This document shows, piece by piece, positions 7,784 to 16,067 of a stretch of 16,960 bases of DNA (positions are counted from its first letter, which is position 1; each line of letters starts with the position of its first letter). A model generated the notes under the pieces. It saw only the letters and a list, made by a program, of their open reading frames with translations. It had not been told where the DNA came from and did no database searches. Made by a program: the position numbers and the translations under genes. Source of the DNA: Nitrospinota bacterium (lineage in GTDB: Bacteria; JADFOP01; DATKYB01); the NCBI GenBank assembly GCA_035528715.1, contig DATKYB010000012.1, forward strand, positions 1-16,960, read 5' to 3'.

Positions 7784-9028
7784 TTAACTGGCTTGTTTTT
7801 CGTAAAGAAAGATTGGTTTTTTTCTATCCGTAACGACCTCTTCACTGATCACACATTCCTGAATATTGGATTGGGAAGGTAATTCATACATGGTTTCCAT
7901 CATGATTTCTTCTAAAATCGACCTGAGGCCTCGAGCTCCTGTCTTCCTTTTACTAGCTTCTCTTGCAATAGACCTTAAGGCATTATCTGTAAATTTAAGG
8001 TCAACTTTTTCAAATTCAAATATCTTTTTGTACTGTTTTATTAAGGCATTTTTGGGCTTGGTTAATACCTTAACGAGTGCATCTTCGTCAAGATCATCTA
8101 AGATAGCCGCTACTGGTAATCGACCGATAAACTCTGGGATCAAGCCATATCTTAGTAAATCTTCAGGTTGGACCTTGCACAAGAACTTATCGTTATTGTT
8201 GTCTTTTCCTGCTCCGGTTAAGTCAGCTCCAAAACCTAATGTCTTTTTGCCTATTCTATTTTTAATAATCTTATCAAGACCTACAAAGGCACCACCACAT
8301 AAAAATAAAATGTCTGAAGTATCTATCTGCAAAAATTCCTGATGGGGATGCTTACGGCCTCCTTGGGGCGGTACATTAGCAATGGTTCCTTCTATTATTT
8401 TTAATAAAGCCTGTTGAACACCTTCACCAGAAACATCTCTCGTAATAGAGGGATTTTCTGATTTCCTGCTTATCTTGTCAATCTCATCTATATAAATAAT
8501 CCCTTTCTCGGTCCTTTCAACATCGTAATCTGCTGCCTGTAATAACTTAAGGATTATGTTCTCAACATCTTCTCCAACATACCCTGCTTCTGTAAGAGTA
8601 GTAGCATCAACAATAGTAAAAGGAACATCTAATATTCTTGCCAAGGTTTGTGCTAATAGGGTTTTTCCTGAACCTGTGGGTCCTATCAGTAGTATGTTAC
8701 TCTTTTGGAGCTCAACCCCGCTTAAATCAACATTAGCCTCAATCCTTTTATAATGGTTATGAACAGCTACAGAAAGGATTTTTTTTGCCTGCTCCTGCCC
8801 AATGACATATTCATCCAGAATCGACTTTATCTCCTTAGGTTTTTGGAGTTTCTGAAACTCTTTACTCTTTTCTTTTGACCATTCCTCAACAATAATATCA
8901 TTACAAAGATCTATACATTCATCACATATATAAACAGTCGGCCCAGCAATCAACTTTTTCACTTCCTCCTGACTCTTACCACAAAATGAACATTTCAATA
9001 GTTTATTGCCCTGCTCCTTTTTAGCCAT
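7784..9028 (-). CDS. clpX: ClpX, ATP-dependent unfoldase subunit of ClpXP
   Basis: AAA+ unfoldase that feeds substrates to ClpP. It has 414 residues. The N-terminal C4 zinc-binding domain has C13, C16, C35 and C38. Walker A is GPTGSGKT, the pore loop GYVGED, and Walker [10 protein letters not shown]; sensor and arginine motifs lie in [12 protein letters not shown] and in [14 protein letters not shown]. The ClpP-docking loop reads LGF (KKTLGFGAD), where E. coli has IGF. The start is the ATG at 9026-9028, placed 6 nt after AAGGGG; a TTG directly before it is not needed. It lies 61 nt behind clpP, as expected for a shared tig-clpP-clpX transcript. Confidence 0.98.
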   Translation of the reverse strand: MAKKEQGNKLLKCSFCGKSQEEVKKLIAGPTVYICDECIDLCNDIIVEEWSKEKSKEFQKLQKPKEIKSILDEYVIGQEQAKKILSVAVHNHYKRIEANVDLSGVELQKSNILLIGPTGSGKTLLAQTLARILDVPFTIVDATTLTEAGYVGEDVENIILKLLQAADYDVERTEKGIIYIDEIDKISRKSENPSITRDVSGEGVQQALLKIIEGTIANVPPQGGRKHPHQEFLQIDTSDILFLCGGAFVGLDKIIKNRIGKKTLGFGADLTGAGKDNNNDKFLCKVQPEDLLRYGLIPEFIGRLPVAAILDDLDEDALVKVLTKPKNALIKQYKKIFEFEKVDLKFTDNALRSIAREASKRKTGARGLRSILEEIMMETMYELPSQSNIQECVISEEVVTDRKKPIFLYEKQAS

Positions 9029-9089
9029 CAAATGCCCCTTTCTTGAAAAACTGAACTCTATAAATATCTATTTTTATCGGAATTTTGGC

Positions 9090-9692
9090 TTATTTCTTTA
9101 CCTTCTTTTCATCTCTTGAGACTATTACCTCGTCTATAATACCATACTCTTTTGCCCGTTCACCGGACATAAAAAAGTCTCTTTCTGTATCTTTTCGAAC
9201 GGTTTCATAGGATCGCCCTGTATGATGTGCCAAAATCCTATCCAAGCTCTCTCTCATTCTTAAAATCTCTTTTGCATGAATATCAATATCAGTAGCCTGT
9301 CCTTGGAAACCGCCTAAAGGTTGGTGAATCATAATTCTTGCATTAGGTAATGAAAATCTCTTGCCCTTTGTCCCTGCTGCTAAAAGAAGAGCACCCATAC
9401 TGGTAGCTTGTCCAATACATATCGTCTGTACATCAGGTTTTATATATTGCATGGTATCATATAAAGCTAAACCTGCTGTAACAATTCCTCCAGGGCAATT
9501 TACATAGAGATAGATATCCTGTTCTGGTTCTTCAGCTTCCAAAAACAGCAGCTGAGCAATCATCACATTCGATACATTATCATCTATAGGGGAACCAAGA
9601 AACACAATCCTATCTTTTAACAGACGGGAATATATATCATATGCCCTCTCACCCCTGTTGGTCTGTTCTATTACCATTGGAATTAAATTCAT
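9090..9692 (-). CDS. clpP: ClpP, proteolytic subunit of ClpXP
   Basis: Serine protease that forms the double-heptamer chamber used by ClpX. It has 200 residues. The catalytic triad is visible: S98 in [12 protein letters not shown]123 in IMIHQPLGG and D172 in [10 protein letters not shown]. The N-terminus, [25 protein letters not shown], is the short family form. The ATG (9690-9692) directly abuts the tig stop codon (9693-9695), and its Shine-Dalgarno (GGAAAGGGG) lies within the last tig codons. This implies translational coupling of trigger factor and ClpP. Confidence 0.99.
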   Translation of the reverse strand: MNLIPMVIEQTNRGERAYDIYSRLLKDRIVFLGSPIDDNVSNVMIAQLLFLEAEEPEQDIYLYVNCPGGIVTAGLALYDTMQYIKPDVQTICIGQATSMGALLLAAGTKGKRFSLPNARIMIHQPLGGFQGQATDIDIHAKEILRMRESLDRILAHHTGRSYETVRKDTERDFFMSGERAKEYGIIDEVIVSRDEKKVKK

Positions 9693-11024
9693 CTATTTCC
9701 CCTTTCCTTTATCGCTTTTATTTAAAATTTCCTGTCTTTCGACTATTTCTTCATTAATCTTAGAATGATTTATTAAAAAATCAAGAGTTTTCTCTTTTTT
9801 TAAATTATCCTTTAACCTATCAATACCTTTATTCTTAATCAACTGCTGTTTAAAGACTAGATAATTCTGATTCACAGATTTTGATATCTCTTTAACCCTC
9901 TTTTCAACCTCTTCATCAGAAACACTTATATTTTCTATTTCGGCTATCCTGTCCAAGATTAAATCGCCTTTGACCTCTGTGGTGGCTGGGCCTATAAATG
10001 GTTCTTTTACTTTATCCAACTCTATGGCTGCATCCTCCAGTTTTATACCCTGATATTTAAGTCTCTGCTGGGTGTCAAAAAACATGAGCCGTACTCGTTC
10101 ATCAACAAGTATTTGAGGAACCTCTATATTATTTAACTCAACAAGTTTATCTATAGATTCTTTTTTTAATAATGTTTCTGCTCTGTGCTGTTCTGATTTG
10201 ATTATCTCTTCCTTTAGTTTATTTCTAAGTTCACCTAAATTGTTACAATCGCCAACTTCTTTTGCAAAATCGTCATCTAAATCTGGTAAAATTCTTTTTT
10301 TGACCTCATTTATTCTTACTTTGAATTTTACTTCCTTTCCAGCTATCTTTTTTTCTTTGAAATCCTGAGGAAAATTAATCTCTATCTCCTTTTCTTCTCC
10401 CTTTTTCATTCCAATTAATTCTCGTTCTAACTCAGGGTATGTCATATTATAACCTATTGAAAGAGAAAGGTTTTCTTTCTTTCCCTCCTCATCTAAGGTA
10501 TTATTGATAAATCTTTCAAAACTGATTACAACATAGTCATATTTTTCAATAGATTTCTGTTCGCTAACCTCAAATTTAGCCGATTGTTCTCTTAATCGCT
10601 CTAGTTCTTCATCGACATCCTTTTCAGAAACCTTTATAATTTTTTTTGTAAATTCTAATCCCTTATATTCAGAAACTTCAATTTTAGGCAATATCTCAAC
10701 AGTTGCTGTATAACGAAGGGGCTTATCCATTTCTAGTTCAACATTGTCAATTTTTGGTTGCCCCAAGGCTTTAATCTTATTTTCCTCCACAATCTTTAAA
10801 TATGAATCAGAAACCAATTTTTGCAAAACATCACTTTCAATATTGCTCTTATAATATCTCTCAAGTATCTTCCGAGGTGTCTTTCCTTTTCTAAAACCGC
10901 TGATCTTTACCCTTTTATTCAATGTATTGTAAGCGTTTTCGTATTCTCTATTGACTACTTCTAAAGGTACTTCTATCTCTAACTCTTTCTTGCAAGAATT
11001 TATTTCTTTAATCTCAACCTTCAT
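9693..11024 (-). CDS. tig: Trigger factor (ribosome-associated chaperone, PPIase)
   Basis: Trigger factor sits at the ribosome exit tunnel, and its FKBP-like domain has peptidyl-prolyl isomerase activity. It has 443 residues from the ATG at 11022-11024, near the family norm. The ribosome-docking signature GFRKGKTP is at 43-50. The FKBP domain spans about 150-245 and contains SIGYNMTYPELERELIGMKK. The rest is the helical chaperone domain. The open frame continues upstream into tRNA-Leu, but that part is tRNA sequence; AAGGA six bases before the ATG supports this start. Only 25 nt separate it from the tRNA-Leu 3' end, so it probably lies on the tRNA cluster transcript and is released by tRNA processing. 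Confidence 0.97.
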   Translation of the reverse strand: MKVEIKEINSCKKELEIEVPLEVVNREYENAYNTLNKRVKISGFRKGKTPRKILERYYKSNIESDVLQKLVSDSYLKIVEENKIKALGQPKIDNVELEMDKPLRYTATVEILPKIEVSEYKGLEFTKKIIKVSEKDVDEELERLREQSAKFEVSEQKSIEKYDYVVISFERFINNTLDEEGKKENLSLSIGYNMTYPELERELIGMKKGEEKEIEINFPQDFKEKKIAGKEVKFKVRINEVKKRILPDLDDDFAKEVGDCNNLGELRNKLKEEIIKSEQHRAETLLKKESIDKLVELNNIEVPQILVDERVRLMFFDTQQRLKYQGIKLEDAAIELDKVKEPFIGPATTEVKGDLILDRIAEIENISVSDEEVEKRVKEISKSVNQNYLVFKQQLIKNKGIDRLKDNLKKEKTLDFLINHSKINEEIVERQEILNKSDKGKGK

Positions 11025-11049
11025 CTCTTTATCCTTGATCTTAATAAAC

Positions 11050-11132
<83 letters not shown>

Positions 11133-11146
11133 TTCTAGAAATCTTA

Positions 11147-11222
11147 TGGTGAGCCGCGAAGGAATCGAACCTTCAACCTACGGATTAAGAGTCCGTTGCT
11201 CTACCAATTGAGCTAGCGGCCC
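11147..11222 (-). tRNA. tRNA-Lys (anticodon CTT)
   Basis: Acceptor GGGCCGC pairs with GCGGCTC (one G-U); D arm GCTC/GAGC; anticodon stem ACGGA/TCCGT with loop CTCTTAA gives CTT; T arm GAAGG/CCTTC; discriminator A; CCA encoded at 11147-11149. Confidence 0.96.
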
Positions 11223-11244
11223 CACCACATTAAAATTTTATCAC

Positions 11245-11321
<77 letters not shown>

Positions 11322-11341
11322 ATAAATATAAACTTTTTAAA

Positions 11342-11419
11342 TGGGGTGAGTGAAGGGACTCGAACCCTCGACCCCCAGGGCCACAACCTGGTGCTCTAAC
11401 CGCCTGAGCTACACTCACC
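11342..11419 (-). tRNA. tRNA-His (anticodon GTG)
   Basis: Acceptor GTGAGTG/CACTCAC, with the extra 5' G(-1) facing discriminator C73, the identity element for His; anticodon stem CCAGG/CCTGG with loop TTGTGGC gives GTG; encoded CCA at 11342-11344. Confidence 0.96.
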
Positions 11420-11435
11420 ACCAATCATATTTTTA

Positions 11436-11512
<77 letters not shown>

Positions 11513-11524
11513 ACCTCATCTTTA

Positions 11525-11602
<78 letters not shown>

Positions 11603-11626
11603 TCTATTAAGATAATCTTTTAATCT

Positions 11627-11635
11627 ATCATAGCA
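11627..11635 (-). promoter_or_regulatory. Candidate extended -10 promoter for the tRNA cluster
   Basis: Minus-strand TGCTATGAT: an extended -10 (TGn) with TATGAT, 5/6 to consensus, placed 24 nt upstream of the tRNA-Pro 5' end. No good -35 lies at 17 nt. A weaker alternative further upstream is TTGAAT, 15 nt, TAAAAT. This is the only sizeable gap (105 nt) before the cluster, so a promoter is expected here. Confidence 0.4.
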
Positions 11636-11707
11636 ATTTTTTCTTTGCAATGATTTTATCTCTTTTTTTATAAATTCAACTTTAACCTTTAAAAAATATT
11701 TCCTCAT

Positions 11708-12304
11708 CTATCTCTCTTTTAAGAGAACAAGTATCTCTTTCGCTTTCTTTAGTGCAATACCTCTATGGCTGATTTTATTCTTTAAAGAAGTATCCATTTC
11801 TGCAAAAGTTTGATTATATTTAGGAACCATAAATATAGGGTCATAGCCAAATCCTCTTTTACCTCTTAAATCTTCTGATATCAACCCTTCACAATAACCC
11901 TCGCAAAAATATATATCTCCTTTTGGCTTAACAATAGCAACAACACAACAAAATCTTGCTCCCCTTTCTTTTAGAGGGACATCCTCTAATAATTTAAGAA
12001 GAGCTCTATTCCTTTCATCGTCCTCTGTATTTTTACTGATAAATCGAGCAGAATCTTTACCAGGCTTTCCATTTAAGGCATAGACCTCTAAACCTGAATC
12101 GTCTGAAAGAGCTATTTTCCCAGTAAAAGATGCTACCATCTCAGCCTTTATGCGTGCATTTTCTTTATAATCTCTTCCCTTTTCATCGATCTCAGGTATG
12201 CTTGGAAAGTCCAGAAGGGTTTGAACAGTTATATCCATATCTCTCAGTAAATTTCTTATCTCTTTAATTTTACCCTTATTTTTCGTTGCTAATACAACTT
12301 CCAT
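11708..12304 (-). CDS. rdgB: Non-canonical purine NTP pyrophosphatase (RdgB/HAM1)
   Basis: Hydrolyses dITP, ITP and XTP to monophosphates, keeping deaminated purines out of DNA and RNA. It has 198 residues from the ATG at 12302-12304. Family motifs: VVLATKNKGKIKEI at the N-terminus (nucleotide binding); ALSDDSGLEVYALNGKPG with the catalytic Asp; GKRGFGYDPIF; and a C-terminal SHRGIALKKA. The frame continues to a TTG at 12325 overlapping the end of rph, but homologues begin at the chosen ATG. It lies 7 nt behind rph, the widespread rph-rdgB pair. Confidence 0.97.
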   Translation of the reverse strand: MEVVLATKNKGKIKEIRNLLRDMDITVQTLLDFPSIPEIDEKGRDYKENARIKAEMVASFTGKIALSDDSGLEVYALNGKPGKDSARFISKNTEDDERNRALLKLLEDVPLKERGARFCCVVAIVKPKGDIYFCEGYCEGLISEDLRGKRGFGYDPIFMVPKYNQTFAEMDTSLKNKISHRGIALKKAKEILVLLKER

Positions 12305-12311
12305 AAATTTT

Positions 12312-13031
12312 TTAAAAACCCCCAATTATCTTTCTCTGAATACCTATAAGTTCCCTTATACCCTTTTCTGCAAGATCTAAAAGCTTATCCATAACAGTTC
12401 GAGAAAAAGGACAGCCTTCTGCCGTTCCCTGCACCTCAACCAAATCTCCCTGTCCTGTCATGACAACATTCATATCTATTTGAGCCGCAGAATCTTCCAT
12501 ATAATTTAGATCAAGTAAAAGTTCTTCATCAATCATGCCAACACTTGTAGCTGCTATATAATCCTTTAATAATTTGTTACTATTCTCTCCCTTTTCAATA
12601 AGCTTTAAGGCATCCCATAGGGCAATATAGGCACCTGTTATTGATGCCGTTCTTGTACCTCCATCAGCCTGGATCACATCGCAATCAATGAGGACAGTTC
12701 GCTCCCCTAATTTTTCCAGATCTGCTACTATCCTCAATGCCCTTCCTATGAGTCGTTGAATCTCATGGGTTCTTCCACCTATTCGACCCTTTAGGGATTC
12801 TCTGACTATCCTTGTTTGAGTAGAACGAGGTAACATCGAATATTCTGCGGTAATCCAACCCTTACCAGTGTCCTTTAAAAAAGGAGGAACCTTATCCTCA
12901 ATAGTCGCAGTACAGATTACCTTTGTATCCCCTATCTCTATTAATACAGAACCTTCAGCATGTTTAATGAAACTGCGGGTGATATTAATCCTGCGTAACT
13001 CATTATTTCTCCTGCCGTCCAATCTTTCCAT
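12312..13031 (-). CDS. rph: Ribonuclease PH
   Basis: Phosphorolytic 3'-5' exoribonuclease that trims tRNA 3' ends. It has 239 residues, the normal length. Motifs: [71 protein letters not shown] (phosphate-binding and catalytic region); and [14 protein letters not shown] at the C-terminus. The ATG at 13029-13031 follows AAGGAT. It lies 18 nt behind murI and 7 nt before rdgB. It happens to sit just upstream of a tRNA cluster, although those tRNAs encode CCA and can be matured by other routes. Confidence 0.98.
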   Translation of the reverse strand: MERLDGRRNNELRRINITRSFIKHAEGSVLIEIGDTKVICTATIEDKVPPFLKDTGKGWITAEYSMLPRSTQTRIVRESLKGRIGGRTHEIQRLIGRALRIVADLEKLGERTVLIDCDVIQADGGTRTASITGAYIALWDALKLIEKGENSNKLLKDYIAATSVGMIDEELLLDLNYMEDSAAQIDMNVVMTGQGDLVEVQGTAEGCPFSRTVMDKLLDLAEKGIRELIGIQRKIIGGF

Positions 13032-13049
13032 AATTATCCTTCTTCATAT

Positions 13050-13856
13050 TTAAATATTTGAATCAAGATCTACGTGAGTTACATTTTCTAACTTGTATTC
13101 TAAAAAACCAGTACCGATAGAAGCAAATTTTTCTGGTAAATCTGTCACAAGAAACTCTATAACAGCTTTACTCTTATCAGCCAATATACCATTTTTAAGC
13201 AACTCCATCTTTACGAATTTAGCGGTCTCCACTGCTGAATCGATTAATCGAACCCTTTTACCCATAATATCTCCAATAGTCGCTTTTAATAATGGATAAT
13301 GCGTACAACCCAATATTAATGTATCAATTCCTCTTTTACCTAACTCTTTAAGATACTTTTTAGCTATGATATAAGCGACATCATTATCTATCCAACCCTC
13401 CTCAACCAAGGGGACGAACATAGGACATGCCTTAGAGTAAACTTGTATACTTGAAACCAGTTCTTTGAGCATTTTTTCATATGCCCTACTTTTTATAGTA
13501 GCCTCAGTCCCAATAACGCCAATCTTGCCATTTTTGGTTATTTCAATAGCTCTCTTAACCCCTGGCTTAATCACTCCTACAATAGGGATATGAAAACGTT
13601 CTTCAAGGAAAGGTAGACTAAGAGACGAGGCAGTATTACAGGCAACAACCAATAGTTTAATATTCTTCTTTATTAGTAAATTCGTATTTTGTAATGCATA
13701 TCGGGAAACTGTTTCTGCTGATTTTGTGCCATAGGGAACTCTAGCTGTATCTCCTATATATATAATGTCCTCTTTAGGCAATAATCTCATTATTTCTCTC
13801 AGTACAGTCAGACCACCTACTCCTGAATCAAATATCCCAATTGGTTTGCTTACCAT
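13050..13856 (-). CDS. murI: Glutamate racemase
   Basis: Converts L-glutamate to D-glutamate for the peptidoglycan stem peptide; a cytoplasmic, cofactor-independent enzyme. It has 268 residues from the ATG at 13854-13856, which follows AAAGGA at 5 nt. The frame extends to a TTG at 13874 overlapping the previous stop, but that codon precedes the Shine-Dalgarno. Active-site landmarks: GIFDSGVGGLTVL near the N-terminus; VVACNTASS (first catalytic Cys); and LILGCTHYPLL (second catalytic Cys plus His). It lies between the GerMN gene (14 nt) and rph (18 nt). Confidence 0.98.
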   Translation of the reverse strand: MVSKPIGIFDSGVGGLTVLREIMRLLPKEDIIYIGDTARVPYGTKSAETVSRYALQNTNLLIKKNIKLLVVACNTASSLSLPFLEERFHIPIVGVIKPGVKRAIEITKNGKIGVIGTEATIKSRAYEKMLKELVSSIQVYSKACPMFVPLVEEGWIDNDVAYIIAKKYLKELGKRGIDTLILGCTHYPLLKATIGDIMGKRVRLIDSAVETAKFVKMELLKNGILADKSKAVIEFLVTDLPEKFASIGTGFLEYKLENVTHVDLDSNI

Positions 13857-13870
13857 TTTTAGTCCTTTGC

Positions 13871-14467
13871 TCAATTAAAATTAACGATGGAAATATTGTC
13901 TTTAAAAGGCTCTTCAATATCAATATGTCCGGCTAAAGTTTCTGCTTCCTTTCCTTCGATAAGGATTTTCACTTGCTTTATCTCAGAAAAATTAAATACT
14001 AATGTATTCACAATTGAATATACACCTAAAACCTCTGTCCAAACCCCTTTTGGGTAATTCTGGGTTATCTCTTTGCTAAAATCTACATAAGCTAAGCCAT
14101 TGTTATCTATATACAACTCCCTTAATTTTGTTTCTTTAGGTATAGTCTGCATTCCTTTTTCAAAAGGGCCTTTTATTAGCTCTATAATAGCCTTTTTTGC
14201 CCTTTCGACACCGTATGATTCATCAATGATTTGTCTCGATTCGGTAATGAGGGTTTCACCATCTATGGAAGAAAAAAATAACTTGACTCTTTTAACGTCT
14301 CCCTTAGAGGTTATAAGTCTTTGAGATAAAACCTCTTTTTCTTTTTTAATGCCTTCTTTAATTGGATAATAATAAAAAAATGTAACTATGAACAAAAAAG
14401 ATAAAATAAAAACAACACCCCATAATCTTTTGTTAACTTCTTTCTTTTTAGCCCTTCGGTGTCTCAT
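13871..14467 (-). CDS. Membrane-anchored GerMN domain protein
   Basis: A 198-residue protein with a basic N-terminus (MRHRRAKKKEVNKR) and one membrane segment at about 15-34, followed by an extracytoplasmic region. Residues of about 55-185 look like a single GerMN (sporulation/spore germination) domain: VKLFFSSIDGETLITESRQI; the IIELIKGPFEKGMQTIPKETKLRELYI block; GLAYVDFSKEI; and TEVLGVYSIVNTLVF. Family knowledge: GerMN domains occur beside or fused to cell-wall hydrolases, also in bacteria that do not form spores; their biochemical role is not firmly known. Its first 20 nt overlap the end of the amidase gene, so the two products are probably made together and may act on the same envelope process. 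Confidence 0.85.
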   Translation of the reverse strand: MRHRRAKKKEVNKRLWGVVFILSFLFIVTFFYYYPIKEGIKKEKEVLSQRLITSKGDVKRVKLFFSSIDGETLITESRQIIDESYGVERAKKAIIELIKGPFEKGMQTIPKETKLRELYIDNNGLAYVDFSKEITQNYPKGVWTEVLGVYSIVNTLVFNFSEIKQVKILIEGKEAETLAGHIDIEEPFKDNISIVNFN

Positions 14468-15248
14468 CTTCTTTATCTCTTTCCCTATATTTTTCTAATC
14501 CCTTATAAATAGCCTCAGCAATTCTGGTTAAATAGACAACGTCTTTCAACCGCATCTCTTCTTCAGGATTAGATATATAACCAACGGTTATCATGATAGC
14601 AGGCATCCTTGCCCCTTTTAAAATTGATATAGGAGCTTTCTTTATCCATGTATTTTCAGAAAAATCCTGCTCATCTATACTTTTTTTAATGGCCTCTGCT
14701 AAAATTCTACTTTTATTAATAAATTTTAATTGTACATTGTCCCATAAAATTATACCTTTATCTTTCTTTTTTAATAAACGCAGATTTATATTTCTGTAAT
14801 CTGGATCAAAATAGAATAATGCAAAACCCTTTTTCTTCGGATCAAAGTCAGCATCTGTATGAATACTAATAAATATATCTGATTCATTATTATTCGCAAC
14901 ATACGTCCTCTCATCAATAGAAGGAAATTCATCTTTCTCTCTAGTAAGAATGACCTTTGCCCCTGATCTTTCTTTAATAAATTCCTTGAGCATTTCACTG
15001 ATCTTTAGAGTTATATCCTTTTCCTTTAATCCTGTAGGCCCAACAGCACCATCATTATCTCCTCCATGACCTGGGTCAATAACAACAATGAACATTTCAG
15101 AAGTACTCTTATCCTCCTTTACCATAGATGATCCTTGGATATCAGAGGAAAAGGGCTCTTTTGCAAAAGACAAATTTATAGAAAAAATCAATATTACCAA
15201 AGATGATATAAAGCTTCTTTTAAAGAAGCTCACATTGAAAACTTTCAT
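14448..15248 (-). CDS. Exported N-acetylmuramoyl-L-alanine amidase (Amidase_3), Thr at the usual catalytic Glu
   Basis: Periplasmic zinc amidase of the AmiA/B/C type, which cuts the bond between MurNAc and the stem peptide. It has 266 residues. The signal peptide spans 1-29 (basic start, hydrophobic 12-26, cut after SFA). The Amidase_3 domain spans about 53-255, with probable zinc ligands H61 (VIDPGHGG), E76 (GLKEKD) and H130 (FISIHTDAD). The C-terminal motif, usually V-E-x-G/A-F-x-SNP with a catalytic Glu, reads ITVGYISNP here: residue 221 is Thr (codon ACC at 14586-14588). The enzyme may be weak, altered or a non-catalytic binder. AGGAGG lies 11 nt before the ATG. It overlaps the GerMN gene by 20 nt. 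Confidence 0.9.
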   Translation of the reverse strand: MKVFNVSFFKRSFISSLVILIFSINLSFAKEPFSSDIQGSSMVKEDKSTSEMFIVVIDPGHGGDNDGAVGPTGLKEKDITLKISEMLKEFIKERSGAKVILTREKDEFPSIDERTYVANNNESDIFISIHTDADFDPKKKGFALFYFDPDYRNINLRLLKKKDKGIILWDNVQLKFINKSRILAEAIKKSIDEQDFSENTWIKKAPISILKGARMPAIMITVGYISNPEEEMRLKDVVYLTRIAEAIYKGLEKYRERDKEDETPKG

Positions 15249-15332
15249 GAAAAAAATATCCTCCTCGTATTAAATAAAATCTTAAGCTTAAATATATACA
15301 AAATCCTTTTTGGTAAAATCACTATCTTATAA

Positions 15333-15767
15333 TCAATCAATCCTTTCTATTTCTGCCTCTTTAAATTCAGTATGTTCACTTTGGACCGTGCTCTTCTTTT
15401 TTTTAGAAAAAATATTTGATAAAACCCCTTTTTTTCTGAATTGTAAATTGGTTAATTGTTCATTTTTATAAATCAATTGCTTCTCCTTTTTCTTTATCTC
15501 TTCATCCTTCACTTTTATAGTATCTCTAAGTCTCTTTATTTCCCCATCTTTTTCTCTAATCCTTAATAATAGCCCGTTAATCTTTTCTTGAAGAGTCGTT
15601 AAAAAAATTTCATCTTTAAGCATAGTTTTTTTTGTATCTGTAGCGATTTTTTGTGACTCTATAATCATAAAATGAGAACATTTGGGACATTTTACTTTTA
15701 CAAGATCTTTAGGAAGCTCCTCTTTAAAACGGTATGCTGTTTTACACCTCTGACATTCTATCTGCAA
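15333..15767 (-). CDS. Zinc-ribbon (MJ0042-type) protein with coiled coil
   Basis: A 144-residue protein of unknown function. The N-terminus carries a CxxC...CxxC zinc ribbon (C5, C8, C27, C30) with the spacing and style of the MJ0042/zinc_ribbon_5 family, often found at the N-terminus of regulatory or envelope-linked proteins in delta-proteobacteria-like genomes. Residues of about 50-105 are charged, heptad-like and probably a coiled coil (REKDGEIKRLRDTIKVKDEE), followed by a basic stretch KKGVLSNIFSKKKK. There is no signal peptide or membrane segment. The start is a TTG (15765-15767), supported by AAAGGAT at good spacing and by the family habit of beginning just before the first Cys pair. 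It lies 84 nt ahead of the amidase on the same strand and may share its transcript. Confidence 0.75.
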   Translation of the reverse strand: MQIECQRCKTAYRFKEELPKDLVKVKCPKCSHFMIIESQKIATDTKKTMLKDEIFLTTLQEKINGLLLRIREKDGEIKRLRDTIKVKDEEIKKKEKQLIYKNEQLTNLQFRKKGVLSNIFSKKKKSTVQSEHTEFKEAEIERID

Positions 15768-15849
15768 TTGAGTATCCTTTTAGAACGATCTATCAGTAAA
15801 TCCATGATTTTTAAATTAATATCCTTTAAAAATACTTATCAAATAATTA

Positions 15850-15861
15850 TTTACATGTAAA
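15850..15861. promoter_or_regulatory. 12-bp perfect palindrome, possible operator
   Basis: TTTACATGTAAA is perfectly symmetric and lies about 10 nt upstream of the candidate -35 of the minus-strand zinc-ribbon gene, in the divergent intergenic region. It may be a dimeric regulator site. A 12-bp palindrome can arise by chance in such AT-rich sequence, and I do not recognise a known operator. Confidence 0.25.
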
Positions 15862-16007
15862 GAAAAAACCTAAATTTATATAGGGGTTAGAAAGAAATGT
15901 GTTTTGCAATACTCTATTTCTGAAATACCAAATTCTAAAGTAAGAAAAACAAGGACTAATCCTATCTAAGATATAAATTATATTTTTCAGAAAAAAAGAG
16001 AACGGAC

Positions 16008-16034
16008 TTGCTTTATAATCAAAAATGCTATAGT
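16008..16034 (+). promoter_or_regulatory. Candidate promoter of the multihaem cytochrome gene
   Basis: TTGCTT (16008-16013), 15 nt, then an extended -10 TGCTATAGT (16026-16034; TATAGT is 5/6 to consensus). A start near 16041 would give a leader of about 27 nt carrying the Shine-Dalgarno AAAGGGGG (16051-16058) before the ATG at 16068. Confidence 0.45.
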
Positions 16035-16067
16035 TTAGAACAGAATTTTTAAAGGGGGATTAACTGG

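Larger units (their letters stand above)
15768..16067. other. Divergent intergenic region between zinc-ribbon gene and cytochrome gene
   Basis: A stretch of 300 AT-rich bases with no convincing gene. It must hold promoters for both directions. Minus-strand candidate: TTGATA (15842-15837), 15 nt, TATTAA (15821-15816), only moderate. It also contains a perfect 12-bp palindrome at 15850-15861 and an AT-rich inverted repeat ATATAA/TTATAT at 15971-15983. Confidence 0.6.

Noticed and set aside
7866-8342. Long open frame (158 codons) on the plus strand opposite clpX
   Set aside because: It lies wholly within the conserved clpX coding sequence, has low-complexity composition and no domain. Similar plus-strand frames opposite pheT, lon and the tRNAs were rejected for the same reason.
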